A stretch of DNA of 64,000 nucleotides from Pseudomonas putida. Its GTDB lineage: Bacteria > Pseudomonadota > Gammaproteobacteria > Pseudomonadales > Pseudomonadaceae. The notes beneath the pieces were generated by a model that saw nothing but the letters and a program-made list of their open reading frames with translations, was not told the DNA's origin and made no database searches. Shown here piece by piece: positions 44,842 to 52,700 of the stretch (positions within the stretch are counted from its first letter, which is position 1; the number at the start of each line of letters is the position of its first letter). The translations under genes were made by a program, and so were the position numbers. The stretch covers positions 124,001 through 188,000 of the forward strand of contig NZ_JANHLK010000002.1 in assembly GCF_028682635.1 (NCBI RefSeq), read 5' to 3'.

Positions 44842-45147
44842 ATGACTGAAGAACCTAGCACCCTCTATGCCAAACTGCTCGGAGAAACCGCATCTATTTC
44901 CTGGAAGGAACTGGAGCCGTTCTTCGCCAAGGGTGCCCTATTGTGGGTCGACCCGAGCCTCGATTTGATCGCCGCAGCCGAAGCTGTAGCCACTGATGAA
45001 GGCGAGAAAGTGGCTGCCTGGCTGGCCGAAGACAAGGTCGCCAAGCTGTCTGAAACGCGGGCGCTGGATCTTTTCGAACGGGATCCGCAGCTGTGGGCTG
45101 TGGTGGTTTCGCCGTGGATCCTGATCCAGGAAAGAGCGCAGGCCTGA
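44842..45147 (+). CDS. DUF2288 family protein
   Basis: 101 residues (MTEEPSTLYAKLLGETASIS...), acidic, with the DUF2288 pattern SWKELEPFFAKGALLWVDPSLDLIAAAEAVA and a C-terminal WAVVVSPWILIQERA. Function unknown. The divergent bra/liv operon plus DUF2288 arrangement is also found in P. aeruginosa. ATG 44842 is chosen from the family start. The 305 bases after it (45148-45452) hold only a REP pair and no gene I can support. Confidence 0.87.
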   Translation: MTEEPSTLYAKLLGETASISWKELEPFFAKGALLWVDPSLDLIAAAEAVATDEGEKVAAWLAEDKVAKLSETRALDLFERDPQLWAVVVSPWILIQERAQA

Positions 45148-45336
45148 GTGCGTGCACCATGGTGGTGCCATCGCAGAGCCAAGGAAAGTGTGTAGCCGAG
45201 TAGCGTGATGGCAGGTTGCCGTAGAGAAAGGCCACGCTTCACGGTGACGTAAACGTAACGGGAACAGTTGGTAGGACAGCTGAACGGCTGAGCAATTGTT
45301 TCTGGATGTTGAAAGGCCGTTGAATTCGAGATCGTT

Positions 45337-45425
45337 TTCGCTGGCGAGCCAGCTCCTGCAGGAATTGATGTCGAACACCTATTTCGTGAACGACACCGAA
45401 TCTGTAGGAGCTGGCTTGCCAGCGA
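45337..45425. repeat. REP-type inverted pair, CTGGCTTGCCAGC class
   Basis: Left unit TTCGCTGGCGAGCCAGCTCC (45337-) and right unit TGTAGGAGCTGGCTTGCCAG (45402-45425) in inverted order relative to the other pairs; two mismatches in the arms. Confidence 0.82.
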
Positions 45426-45452
45426 TGGGAGCGACTCGGTATCACGCCTCGA

Positions 45453-47648
45453 TCAGTAACTCTTGCCTGTGTGGTTATTCAACGAAATCACCTTCGTCTT
45501 GCCAATCCGGTGACGATAGATCTCACGCAGGTACTTGATCGCCTTCTTCACGCAATCGCGTGACAGCCGGATGTCGTTGATCGAGACGAACTTGTCCTTG
45601 TCGTTGATCAGCTCGCGATACTTCTTCTCGTACATCGGCTTGATCGCGTACCAGTTGGTATCGAGGATTTTCGCCGGGTTCTCGAACTCGTTGAGCAGGT
45701 CGTCGATCAGGTCTTCATCGAAATGTTCGTTGATGATGAAGTCCAGGACCGAGTTGTCCAGGGTGTCATCGAAGCGGTACGGAGTACGGGCAAAGCAGCG
45801 CTTGATGAACGCCACGATCAAGGTCAGGAAATCGTCCGACAGGCACGGGCTCTTGGCGATCAGGGTGGTCAGCGACAGGTTGGCCGAGGCGCCGATCACC
45901 AACGCATAGCGCTTGAGCGTGGTGTTGGGGAACAGGCTGTTGAGGTGGGTCTTCAAGCGGTTCAGGTCCATGTAGGACAGCTTGTAGTCCTTGGGCAGGG
46001 AAACGATCGACACCACCGATGAGCAGTTCTTGAAGAAGTGCAGATCGTGCAGGGCGGCCGCGTCATACCCCGAATTCTTGTACTGCTCCAGCGCCGCGCG
46101 ATAGCGCTTGGACTCGATGGGCAGCAGGCTGATGCCTTCGATGGCCTGGGTGACCTTGTTGAAGTGCGGCAGGTCGATGGAGCGGAAGAACAGGTCGTCG
46201 ATGTTCAGGCGCTGCGGTTCTTTGTCGAAGACCTTGAACTTGTCGCTGCTCGGCGGCGGGGTTTCCGGCACCACGGATTCGGCATAGGCAATGGCCACCG
46301 GGCCGGCGAGGCTCATGAACAGGTCGTTGGCGTCCAGGCGAATGGTTTCGCCGATGTCGATGCCGGCACGGCGGAAATAGTTCTGGTCGTAGTCGGTGGT
46401 GACCGCCTGAGCCGTCAGAATGTTGAAGATCTGCTGCGAGATGTACTGGTTGGCATGCTTTTCCATCGCGTTGACGTCGATGTTCTGGATGTTGCCGTCA
46501 TCGCTTTCTTCGGCATAACGCATGATGTCGTTGGAGATCAGCATCATCGCGTTCCATGGGCGGATACGGCCCATGACGCTGGCTTCACTGCTGTCTTCGT
46601 TGGCGAAGTTGTAGGAGAAGTCCCATTCTTCCGACAGGTATTTGCACAGCAGGCGGCCGGCGTTGATGTGCAGCGCCTCGGACATTTCACTGCGGTGATC
46701 GGATATGTTTGGCAGTACGCAGATGCCGCTGGTGAAGATCGGTTCGAAGACGAAGGAATGACCGCTTTTGCTGTCGTGCTCGTCCATCGGCCGGGTGTCG
46801 AACGTCTTGTTCATGTACGAGTGTTGCTGGGCCAGGCCGAATTCCGAAGCCATGCCCGAACCGGTACCGCCACCGGCACTGAAGATCGAGAAATACAGGC
46901 GCGACTGGTTGGCCTTGATGCCACAGCTGTCGATCAGGTACGAGTGGATCATCTTCCAGTCGGGGCTGGAGAAACGCTGGGTGTCCTTGTTCAGGATGAT
47001 CTTGGCCAGGTACTGGCCGAGAATCGGCGCGTTACCGGCACCACCGGCATGGACTTCCGACAGGTCCATGATTTTCATTTTGCTGTAGTCGCGCAGGAAA
47101 CCGCTCTTTTCGCCTTTGCGCGAGAAGCGGATACGCCCGGCGATATCCTTGTCCAGGTCGCCCAGCATCACCAGCGGTTCGACCAGGAACACCGGTTTGG
47201 TGGCCTTGTTCGACCCCAGGCGCAAATTGTTGCGAATCCACTGTGCCGGGCTATAGCCTTTTTCCGCATAGCGCTTGTCTGGCGACAGGCGATCTTCGTT
47301 GTTGAATTCGTTGAGGTAGAACTTGCGGGCGTTGTAGACCAGTTCCGCGACATCCAGCGCGATGTTCGAACCGCAGCGGCCCAGGCCAATCAGGCACACC
47401 GACGGGAATTCCTGATCGTTGTGCTGTTCGTTGTCACCTTCCAGATGCGCTGGGCGCGGGAACACCATGTCGCGCAGGCCGTCGAGGTTGTCGAGGATGC
47501 GATCGGTGTTGGTTTCGGTGAAGTACAGGTATTGCTGGGTCGCCAGCGGGCGCGACGGCGTCAATGGCTTCGACGGTGCGGGGCTGTTCGCCGCCGGGCT
47601 CAGCGTCAGGTCGGAAAGCGCAGGGGCTGGATTGTTTTTAGAAGTCAT
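45453..47648 (-). CDS. Tubulin/FtsZ-superfamily GTPase-like protein
   Basis: 731 residues. A low-complexity Pro/Ser N-terminus (1-38) is followed by a tubulin-type nucleotide fold: LIGLGRCGSN (86-95) like the first FtsZ glycine loop, AGGAGNAP (201-208), the tubulin signature AGGGTGSGM (258-266), a guanine-contact-like MMLISNDI (368-375) and a T7-loop-like RLDANDL (437-443). About 260 further residues (470-731) have no recognised domain. It is much longer than FtsZ and has no fts or plasmid-partition neighbours. The start at ATG 47648 is chosen because sequence upstream looks noncoding; its Shine-Dalgarno is weak. The fold call is strong; role, polymerisation and partners are unknown. Confidence 0.8.
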   Translation of the reverse strand: MTSKNNPAPALSDLTLSPAANSPAPSKPLTPSRPLATQQYLYFTETNTDRILDNLDGLRDMVFPRPAHLEGDNEQHNDQEFPSVCLIGLGRCGSNIALDVAELVYNARKFYLNEFNNEDRLSPDKRYAEKGYSPAQWIRNNLRLGSNKATKPVFLVEPLVMLGDLDKDIAGRIRFSRKGEKSGFLRDYSKMKIMDLSEVHAGGAGNAPILGQYLAKIILNKDTQRFSSPDWKMIHSYLIDSCGIKANQSRLYFSIFSAGGGTGSGMASEFGLAQQHSYMNKTFDTRPMDEHDSKSGHSFVFEPIFTSGICVLPNISDHRSEMSEALHINAGRLLCKYLSEEWDFSYNFANEDSSEASVMGRIRPWNAMMLISNDIMRYAEESDDGNIQNIDVNAMEKHANQYISQQIFNILTAQAVTTDYDQNYFRRAGIDIGETIRLDANDLFMSLAGPVAIAYAESVVPETPPPSSDKFKVFDKEPQRLNIDDLFFRSIDLPHFNKVTQAIEGISLLPIESKRYRAALEQYKNSGYDAAALHDLHFFKNCSSVVSIVSLPKDYKLSYMDLNRLKTHLNSLFPNTTLKRYALVIGASANLSLTTLIAKSPCLSDDFLTLIVAFIKRCFARTPYRFDDTLDNSVLDFIINEHFDEDLIDDLLNEFENPAKILDTNWYAIKPMYEKKYRELINDKDKFVSINDIRLSRDCVKKAIKYLREIYRHRIGKTKVISLNNHTGKSY

Positions 47649-47842
47649 CGTTCGCCATGTACCTGGGCTGGTGGGTCGGGCAACCTGTTGTCGTCGACCA
47701 TCACGGAATGAGAACTCGCGTCTTTTATCAGCGCGAATTGTCCCGGGCGGCGCAGCCAGTTGGCGCGTCGCCCGGCGGAATCCTTTCCTGAGTCTTGATA
47801 AATCGGCCAGTATTCGCTGTTCTTTAATCAAAAGGAGGCAAA

Positions 47843-48736
47843 ATGATGTCAACGCTACCGTCCCTGGGTTTTGCCGGAATCGGCCTGATGGGCTTGCCGA
47901 TGTGCCAGCGTTTGCTCGCCGCGGGTTACCCGCTGACGGTGTGGAACCGCAATCCGGCCAAGAGCGCAGCGCTGGTCGAGGCCGGGGCACGCCAGGTCGC
48001 CACACCTGCCGAGTTGTGCCAGCACGCCGAGGTGGTGATGTTGTGCCTGGCGGATACCTCAGTGGTCCGGGAGGTGGTTTTCGGCGAGTCGGGCATTGCC
48101 GAGGGGGCGAAAAAGGGTCAGCTGCTGGTGGATTTTTCCAGCCTTGAACCCACGGCGACCCGGGAAATGGCGACAGAACTCGGCAAGACCGGCATGGGTT
48201 GGCTGGATGCGCCGGTGTCCGGTGGCGTGGTGGGGGCCGAAGCCGGCAGCCTGGCGATCATGGTCGGCGGCAGCGCGGCAGACCTTGAGCGGGTCAAACC
48301 GGTTTTGCAGAGGCTCGGCCAGCGGGTGACGCACATGGGCGCGGTGGGAGCAGGGCAGGTGACCAAGGCCTGCAACCAGATGATCGTTGCCTGCAATGCG
48401 CTGGTCATCGCCGAAGTGGTGGCCCTGGCGGAGCGCTCCGGGGTCGATGCCAGCCTGATCGCCGAGGCACTGGCCGGTGGGTTTGCCGATTCGAGGCCCT
48501 TGCAGTTCCTTGCACCGCAAATGGCCCAGAGCCGTTTCGAACCGGTCAAATGGCACGTGCGGACCTTGCTCAAGGATCTGGATTCAGCGGTGAAGTTTTC
48601 CCGCGAACAAGGTTCGGCGACGCCGATCAGCGGCCTGGCCGCGCAATTGATGCGCCTGCATGGGGCCCAGGGTTTCCTCGAGAAAGACCCCTCTACATTA
48701 GTGCAGATGTACCGTGCACAAGACTCAGGGGCGTGA
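47843..48736 (+). CDS. Beta-hydroxyacid dehydrogenase (3-hydroxyisobutyrate / tartronate semialdehyde reductase family)
   Basis: 297 residues: N-terminal NAD(P) site GIGLMGLPM (12-20), substrate motif DAPVSGGVVGAEAGSL, and catalytic lysine in GAGQVTKACNQ. Substrate specificity in this family is not predictable here; 2-hydroxy-3-oxopropionate or 3-hydroxyisobutyrate are candidates. AAGGAGG at 47832-47838 precedes two adjacent ATG codons (47843, 47846). Divergent from the tubulin-like gene and its 3' end overlaps the convergent MHYT gene by 44 bases. Confidence 0.88.
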   Translation: MMSTLPSLGFAGIGLMGLPMCQRLLAAGYPLTVWNRNPAKSAALVEAGARQVATPAELCQHAEVVMLCLADTSVVREVVFGESGIAEGAKKGQLLVDFSSLEPTATREMATELGKTGMGWLDAPVSGGVVGAEAGSLAIMVGGSAADLERVKPVLQRLGQRVTHMGAVGAGQVTKACNQMIVACNALVIAEVVALAERSGVDASLIAEALAGGFADSRPLQFLAPQMAQSRFEPVKWHVRTLLKDLDSAVKFSREQGSATPISGLAAQLMRLHGAQGFLEKDPSTLVQMYRAQDSGA

Positions 48737-50909
48737 CGCTGTACGATTGCTTGCGCTGGTTGATTTCGTTCAGCACGGGCCGCAGTTCCGCCAGCGGTAC
48801 CGGGCGACTGAGCAGGTAACCCTGGACGAAGTCGCAGCCGTGGCGCTCGAGAAACTGGTACTGCTCGAAGGTTTCGACGCCTTCGGTGACCACCTCCAGA
48901 TGCAGGGTGTGGGCCATGACGATAATGGCCTGGACGATCTCCATGTCCTGGGTGGCGATTGGAATGTCCTGGATGAATGATCGGTCGATCTTCAGCGTGT
49001 TCAGCGGCAAGCGCTTGAGGTAAGCCAGGGATGAGTAACCGGTGCCGAAGTCATCGATCGACAGCGACACGCCGAGGGCGCGTACCTGGCGCAGAGACAC
49101 CAGCGTATCGGCGATGCTGCCCATCAGCGCATTCTCGGTGACCTCCAGTTCCAGTCGGTGGGGCTCGACCCCGGCGTTGCGCAACGCGAGTGAGATTTCG
49201 TCGCTCAGTTCTTCGCGCGCCAGGGTCAGGGGCGAGCAATTGATGGCGATCTTCAGGTTCGCGCAACCCTGGTGCGACAGCTCGCCCAAGTCCTCGCAGG
49301 CCTTGCGCAGCACCCAGTTGTCCAGTTCGGTGATCAGGCCATTGGCCTCTGCGATGCCAATGAAGCGGTCCGGCGCAAGAAATCCATGGACCGGGTGCTG
49401 CCAGCGGATCAAGGCTTCGAGTTTGCTGACCTGGCCGGTTTTCAGGTCATAGATCGGTTGGTAATAGAGCATCAGGCCGGTGTCTTCGCGCAGGGCGTGG
49501 CGCAGTTCTTCTTCCAGTTGCAGTTCCAGCATGGCGCGCGCCTTGAGGTTGGCACTGAAGAAATTCAGCCCATTGCGGCCACTGTCCTTGGATTGATACA
49601 GCGCCAGGTCGGCGTTTTTCAGCAGTTCTTCGCAGGTCTTGCCGTCCTCGGGGAACACGCTGATGCCGATGCTGGTGGTCATGACCATGCGCCGCCCGGA
49701 CAGCTCGATGGGTTCCTTCAGTTTCTGCATGATGCGCTGGGCCATCTGGCGCGCTTCATCACGGTCATGCAGGTCGATGAGGATGCAGAATTCGTCGCCA
49801 CCAAAGCGTGCCACCACATCTTCATGGGTGCGCACCGAGCTCTTGATGTGCCGGGCGAGCACCTTGAGCAGTTCATCGCCGGCATCGTGGCCGAGGCTGT
49901 CGTTGATGCGCTTGAAATGATCGATGTCGAGGAACAGGACGGCGAGCATGCCGCCTGCCTGGGTGCGCTCCAGGAGCTTCTCGGCGAACAGCTGGTTGAA
50001 CCCGCGACGGTTGACCAGGTTGGTCAGGGCGTCGTAGTGCGCCACCTGTTGCAGGGACATGCGCGCCTGGTCCAGTTGGCTGAGCAGCGAGTTGACCCGC
50101 AGCAGGTCACGGTCCTTGTGCTGCAGCTTCTTGTCCGCCAGCGCCGCGCTGATGCAACTGCCGATGATCAGCAGGGTCATGACGGCGACCGTCAGCCCCA
50201 GTTGCAGATGGTTGTTTTCACCCGGCTGGGTCAGCAGGCTGCCGTTTGGCAGTACCAGGGAGAAGGCGGCCATGCCGGTGAAATGCAGGGTGAAGATGCC
50301 TGCTCCCAGCACCAGGCTGCCGCCGCATTTGAGTAACTGATTGAACAATCCCTCACCCGTGCGCAGATAGCTGGCCAGCAGCAACGCCGCCAGACTGGCG
50401 CCGATGGCGATCATGATCGAAAGGATGAACAGCCCGGGATGGTAATAAGCCGTCGCTTGTGTACGCATGGCGGCCATGCCCACGTAATGCATGGTGGCGA
50501 TGCCCAGGCCGATGATGATCGACGCCTTGCAGCATTGGCGGAAATTCAGGGCGGGCAGGCTGAGGGTGTGCATCGCCAGCCACGACGCACACAGGGCGAT
50601 CAACAGGGACACAAGGGTGATGGGCAAATGGTATTGCACGTCGATCGGCACCTGGAACGCCAGCATGCCAATGAAATGCATGGCCCAGATTCCGCCGGCC
50701 AGGCATCCGGCGCCGATCCAGCGCCAAAGGCGTTGGGACGCTGGTTTTTGCGCCTGGGCAACCCGTTCGGCCATATCCAGTGTGGCAAAACTGCCAGCGC
50801 AGGCGACCAGAAAAGCCAGCAGCACCAGGAAAGGGTCATGTGCGCAATGGAGTATGACCTGTCCGCTGTCTGCCAGCTCTGTGGTGAAATGCAGACCAAG
50901 CCACTCCAT
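48693..50909 (-). CDS. MHYT-GGDEF-EAL membrane cyclic-di-GMP protein (NbdA/MucR type)
   Basis: 738 residues. An N-terminal MHYT sensor domain (about 25-240, seven helices) has three repeats: AMHFIGM, TMHYVGM, TLHFTGM, which bind a metal and may sense NO, CO or O2. GGDEF is intact at 370-374 and EAL at 498-500, so both diguanylate cyclase and phosphodiesterase activity are possible. P. aeruginosa has two such proteins: NbdA, near rapA, and MucR; closeness to rapA here favours NbdA. ATG 50909 is chosen; ATG 50981 is an alternative. The 3' end overlaps the convergent dehydrogenase gene. Confidence 0.9.
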   Translation of the reverse strand: MEWLGLHFTTELADSGQVILHCAHDPFLVLLAFLVACAGSFATLDMAERVAQAQKPASQRLWRWIGAGCLAGGIWAMHFIGMLAFQVPIDVQYHLPITLVSLLIALCASWLAMHTLSLPALNFRQCCKASIIIGLGIATMHYVGMAAMRTQATAYYHPGLFILSIMIAIGASLAALLLASYLRTGEGLFNQLLKCGGSLVLGAGIFTLHFTGMAAFSLVLPNGSLLTQPGENNHLQLGLTVAVMTLLIIGSCISAALADKKLQHKDRDLLRVNSLLSQLDQARMSLQQVAHYDALTNLVNRRGFNQLFAEKLLERTQAGGMLAVLFLDIDHFKRINDSLGHDAGDELLKVLARHIKSSVRTHEDVVARFGGDEFCILIDLHDRDEARQMAQRIMQKLKEPIELSGRRMVMTTSIGISVFPEDGKTCEELLKNADLALYQSKDSGRNGLNFFSANLKARAMLELQLEEELRHALREDTGLMLYYQPIYDLKTGQVSKLEALIRWQHPVHGFLAPDRFIGIAEANGLITELDNWVLRKACEDLGELSHQGCANLKIAINCSPLTLAREELSDEISLALRNAGVEPHRLELEVTENALMGSIADTLVSLRQVRALGVSLSIDDFGTGYSSLAYLKRLPLNTLKIDRSFIQDIPIATQDMEIVQAIIVMAHTLHLEVVTEGVETFEQYQFLERHGCDFVQGYLLSRPVPLAELRPVLNEINQRKQSYSVTPLSLVHGTSALM

Positions 50910-51190
50910 AGCGTGCCCCGTGGTTGTCTCCCGGCCGGCAATCAACGCTGGCGAATGTGTTGGAGTATAGAAGCCGTGCATCGAACGCAAGGGATAGTGG
51001 CACATTGTCTCCCAATGATTTTGGAATGGGCTTTAGTGCGTTTGGAAATAAAATGTCGCATGGGCCGCGTCGGTGCCCATGGGCGGGTATCAGCTTTACG
51101 AATAATTACAGACAGTGCCGGCCAGCCTGACTAGATTGCAGGTTCCGGGTGGCAGGCAAGCCCCCATAACAATAAAAAAGAGACGGACCC

Positions 51191-52540
51191 ATGCAGAACT
51201 CGACCCAAGCGGCGAATGCCTGGCGCATTCTGTTCCTGCTGTTCCTGGCCAACCTGTTCAACTTCTTCGACCGCACCATCCCCGCCATCATCATCGAACC
51301 GATCCGCATGGAGTGGCACCTCAGCGACTTTCAACTGGGGATCATCGGTACGGCATTCACCATCGTCTACGCGATCGCCGGCCTGCCGCTGGGGCGAATG
51401 GCCGATACCGGCTCGCGCAGCAAGTTGATGGGCTGGGGCCTGGCGGCATGGAGCGGCCTGACCGCAGTCAACGGCATGGTCGGCAGCTTCTGGAGTTTCC
51501 TGATCGTGCGCATGGGCGTCGGCATCGGCGAAGCCAGTTACGCGCCAGCCGCCAATTCGTTGATCGGCGACCTGTTTCCGGCGCATCGCCGGGCGCGGGC
51601 CATGGGCATATTCATGCTCGGGCTGCCGTTGGGTCTGCTACTGGCGTTCTTCACTATCGGCGCGATGGTCAAGGCCTTCGACAGCTGGCGCGCCCCGTTC
51701 TTCATTGCCGCGGTACCGGGGCTGATCCTGGCGATCTTCATGTTTTTCATCAAGGAACCGAAACGTGGCGCGGCCGAAAGCGTGCAGGTGTCCCAGGAGA
51801 AGATCGACCGGCCGATCCGCCGGGTGCTGGCGGTGCCGACCTTCCTGTGGCTGGTGATGGCGGGACTCTGTTTCAACTTCGCCACCTATGCCTGTAACTC
51901 GTTCATGGTGCCGATGCTGCAACGTTATTTCCTGATGCCGTTGCAGGAGGCCGCAGTGGCGACGGGGGTGATCGTCGGCGTCACCGGGTTGTTCGGCCTG
52001 ACATTGGGCGGCTGGGTGGCGGACAAGATCCATCAGCGGGTTGCCAACGGTCGTCTGCTGTTCGCCGCGTTCAGCCTGATCATTTCAACCCTGTGCACGG
52101 CGTGGGCGCTGCATTCGGGGCGGATCGAGATCGGCGTGTTCGTGGCCGTCTTCAGCCTGGGCTGGTTGTTTGCCTATAACTTCTATACCTGCGTTTACAC
52201 GGCGATCCAGGACGTGGTCGAGCCGCGCCTGCGGGCCACCGCCATGGCCTTGTTCTTTGCCGGGCTGTACCTGTTGGGCGGTGGGTTGGGGCCAGTGGTG
52301 GTCGGCGCCTTGTCCGATCACTTTGCCCACACGGCGATGCTCGCGGCGGGTGCCGGGCAGATGACCGAGGCGTTCAAGGCGGTGGGCCTGCATGACGCGA
52401 TGTACCTGATCCCGGTAGCGCTGTTCTTCACCATGGTGTTCCTGGTGTTGGCTTCGCGGTGTTTTGTGCGCGATGCCAAGCGGATGAAGGATGGGTTGGG
52501 TAGCGTAGTCGAGCCTGAGGGGGCCGCGGCGACTGCTTAA
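51191..52540 (+). CDS. MFS transporter (spinster-like)
   Basis: 449 residues, 12 predicted helices. The motif NFFDRTIPAIIIEPI in helix 1 and GLPLGRMADTGSRSK as the loop 2-3 signature place it in the spinster-type MFS group. Substrate unknown; relatives move sugar phosphates, lipids or organic acids. AAAAGAGAC lies before ATG 51191. Single gene, followed by a REP pair and a shared terminator. Confidence 0.87.
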   Translation: MQNSTQAANAWRILFLLFLANLFNFFDRTIPAIIIEPIRMEWHLSDFQLGIIGTAFTIVYAIAGLPLGRMADTGSRSKLMGWGLAAWSGLTAVNGMVGSFWSFLIVRMGVGIGEASYAPAANSLIGDLFPAHRRARAMGIFMLGLPLGLLLAFFTIGAMVKAFDSWRAPFFIAAVPGLILAIFMFFIKEPKRGAAESVQVSQEKIDRPIRRVLAVPTFLWLVMAGLCFNFATYACNSFMVPMLQRYFLMPLQEAAVATGVIVGVTGLFGLTLGGWVADKIHQRVANGRLLFAAFSLIISTLCTAWALHSGRIEIGVFVAVFSLGWLFAYNFYTCVYTAIQDVVEPRLRATAMALFFAGLYLLGGGLGPVVVGALSDHFAHTAMLAAGAGQMTEAFKAVGLHDAMYLIPVALFFTMVFLVLASRCFVRDAKRMKDGLGSVVEPEGAAATA

Positions 52541-52545
52541 TCGCT

Positions 52546-52611
52546 TTCGCGAGCAAGCCCGCTCCCACAGGGGGATTGCATTCCAGATGTGGGAGCGGGC
52601 TTGCTCGCGAA
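52546..52611. repeat. REP-type inverted pair, GCGAGCAAGC class
   Basis: TTCGCGAGCAAGCCCGCTCC (52546-) and its inverted copy (to 52611), 24-base arms, starting 5 bases after the MFS stop codon. Confidence 0.9.
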
Positions 52612-52648
52612 GAGGTAATAAGTAGCACTACAAAACTCAAGCAAACAA

Positions 52649-52676
52649 AAAAGGCCCGCATCGCTGCGGGCCTTTT
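52649..52676. terminator. Bidirectional terminator between MFS gene and rapA
   Basis: AAAAGGCCCGCA (52649-52660) pairs with TGCGGGCCTTTT (52665-52676) over TCGC, with A and T tracts on both flanks. Confidence 0.9.
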
Positions 52677-52700
52677 TGTTCAAGCGGTGAAGCAGGGGAC

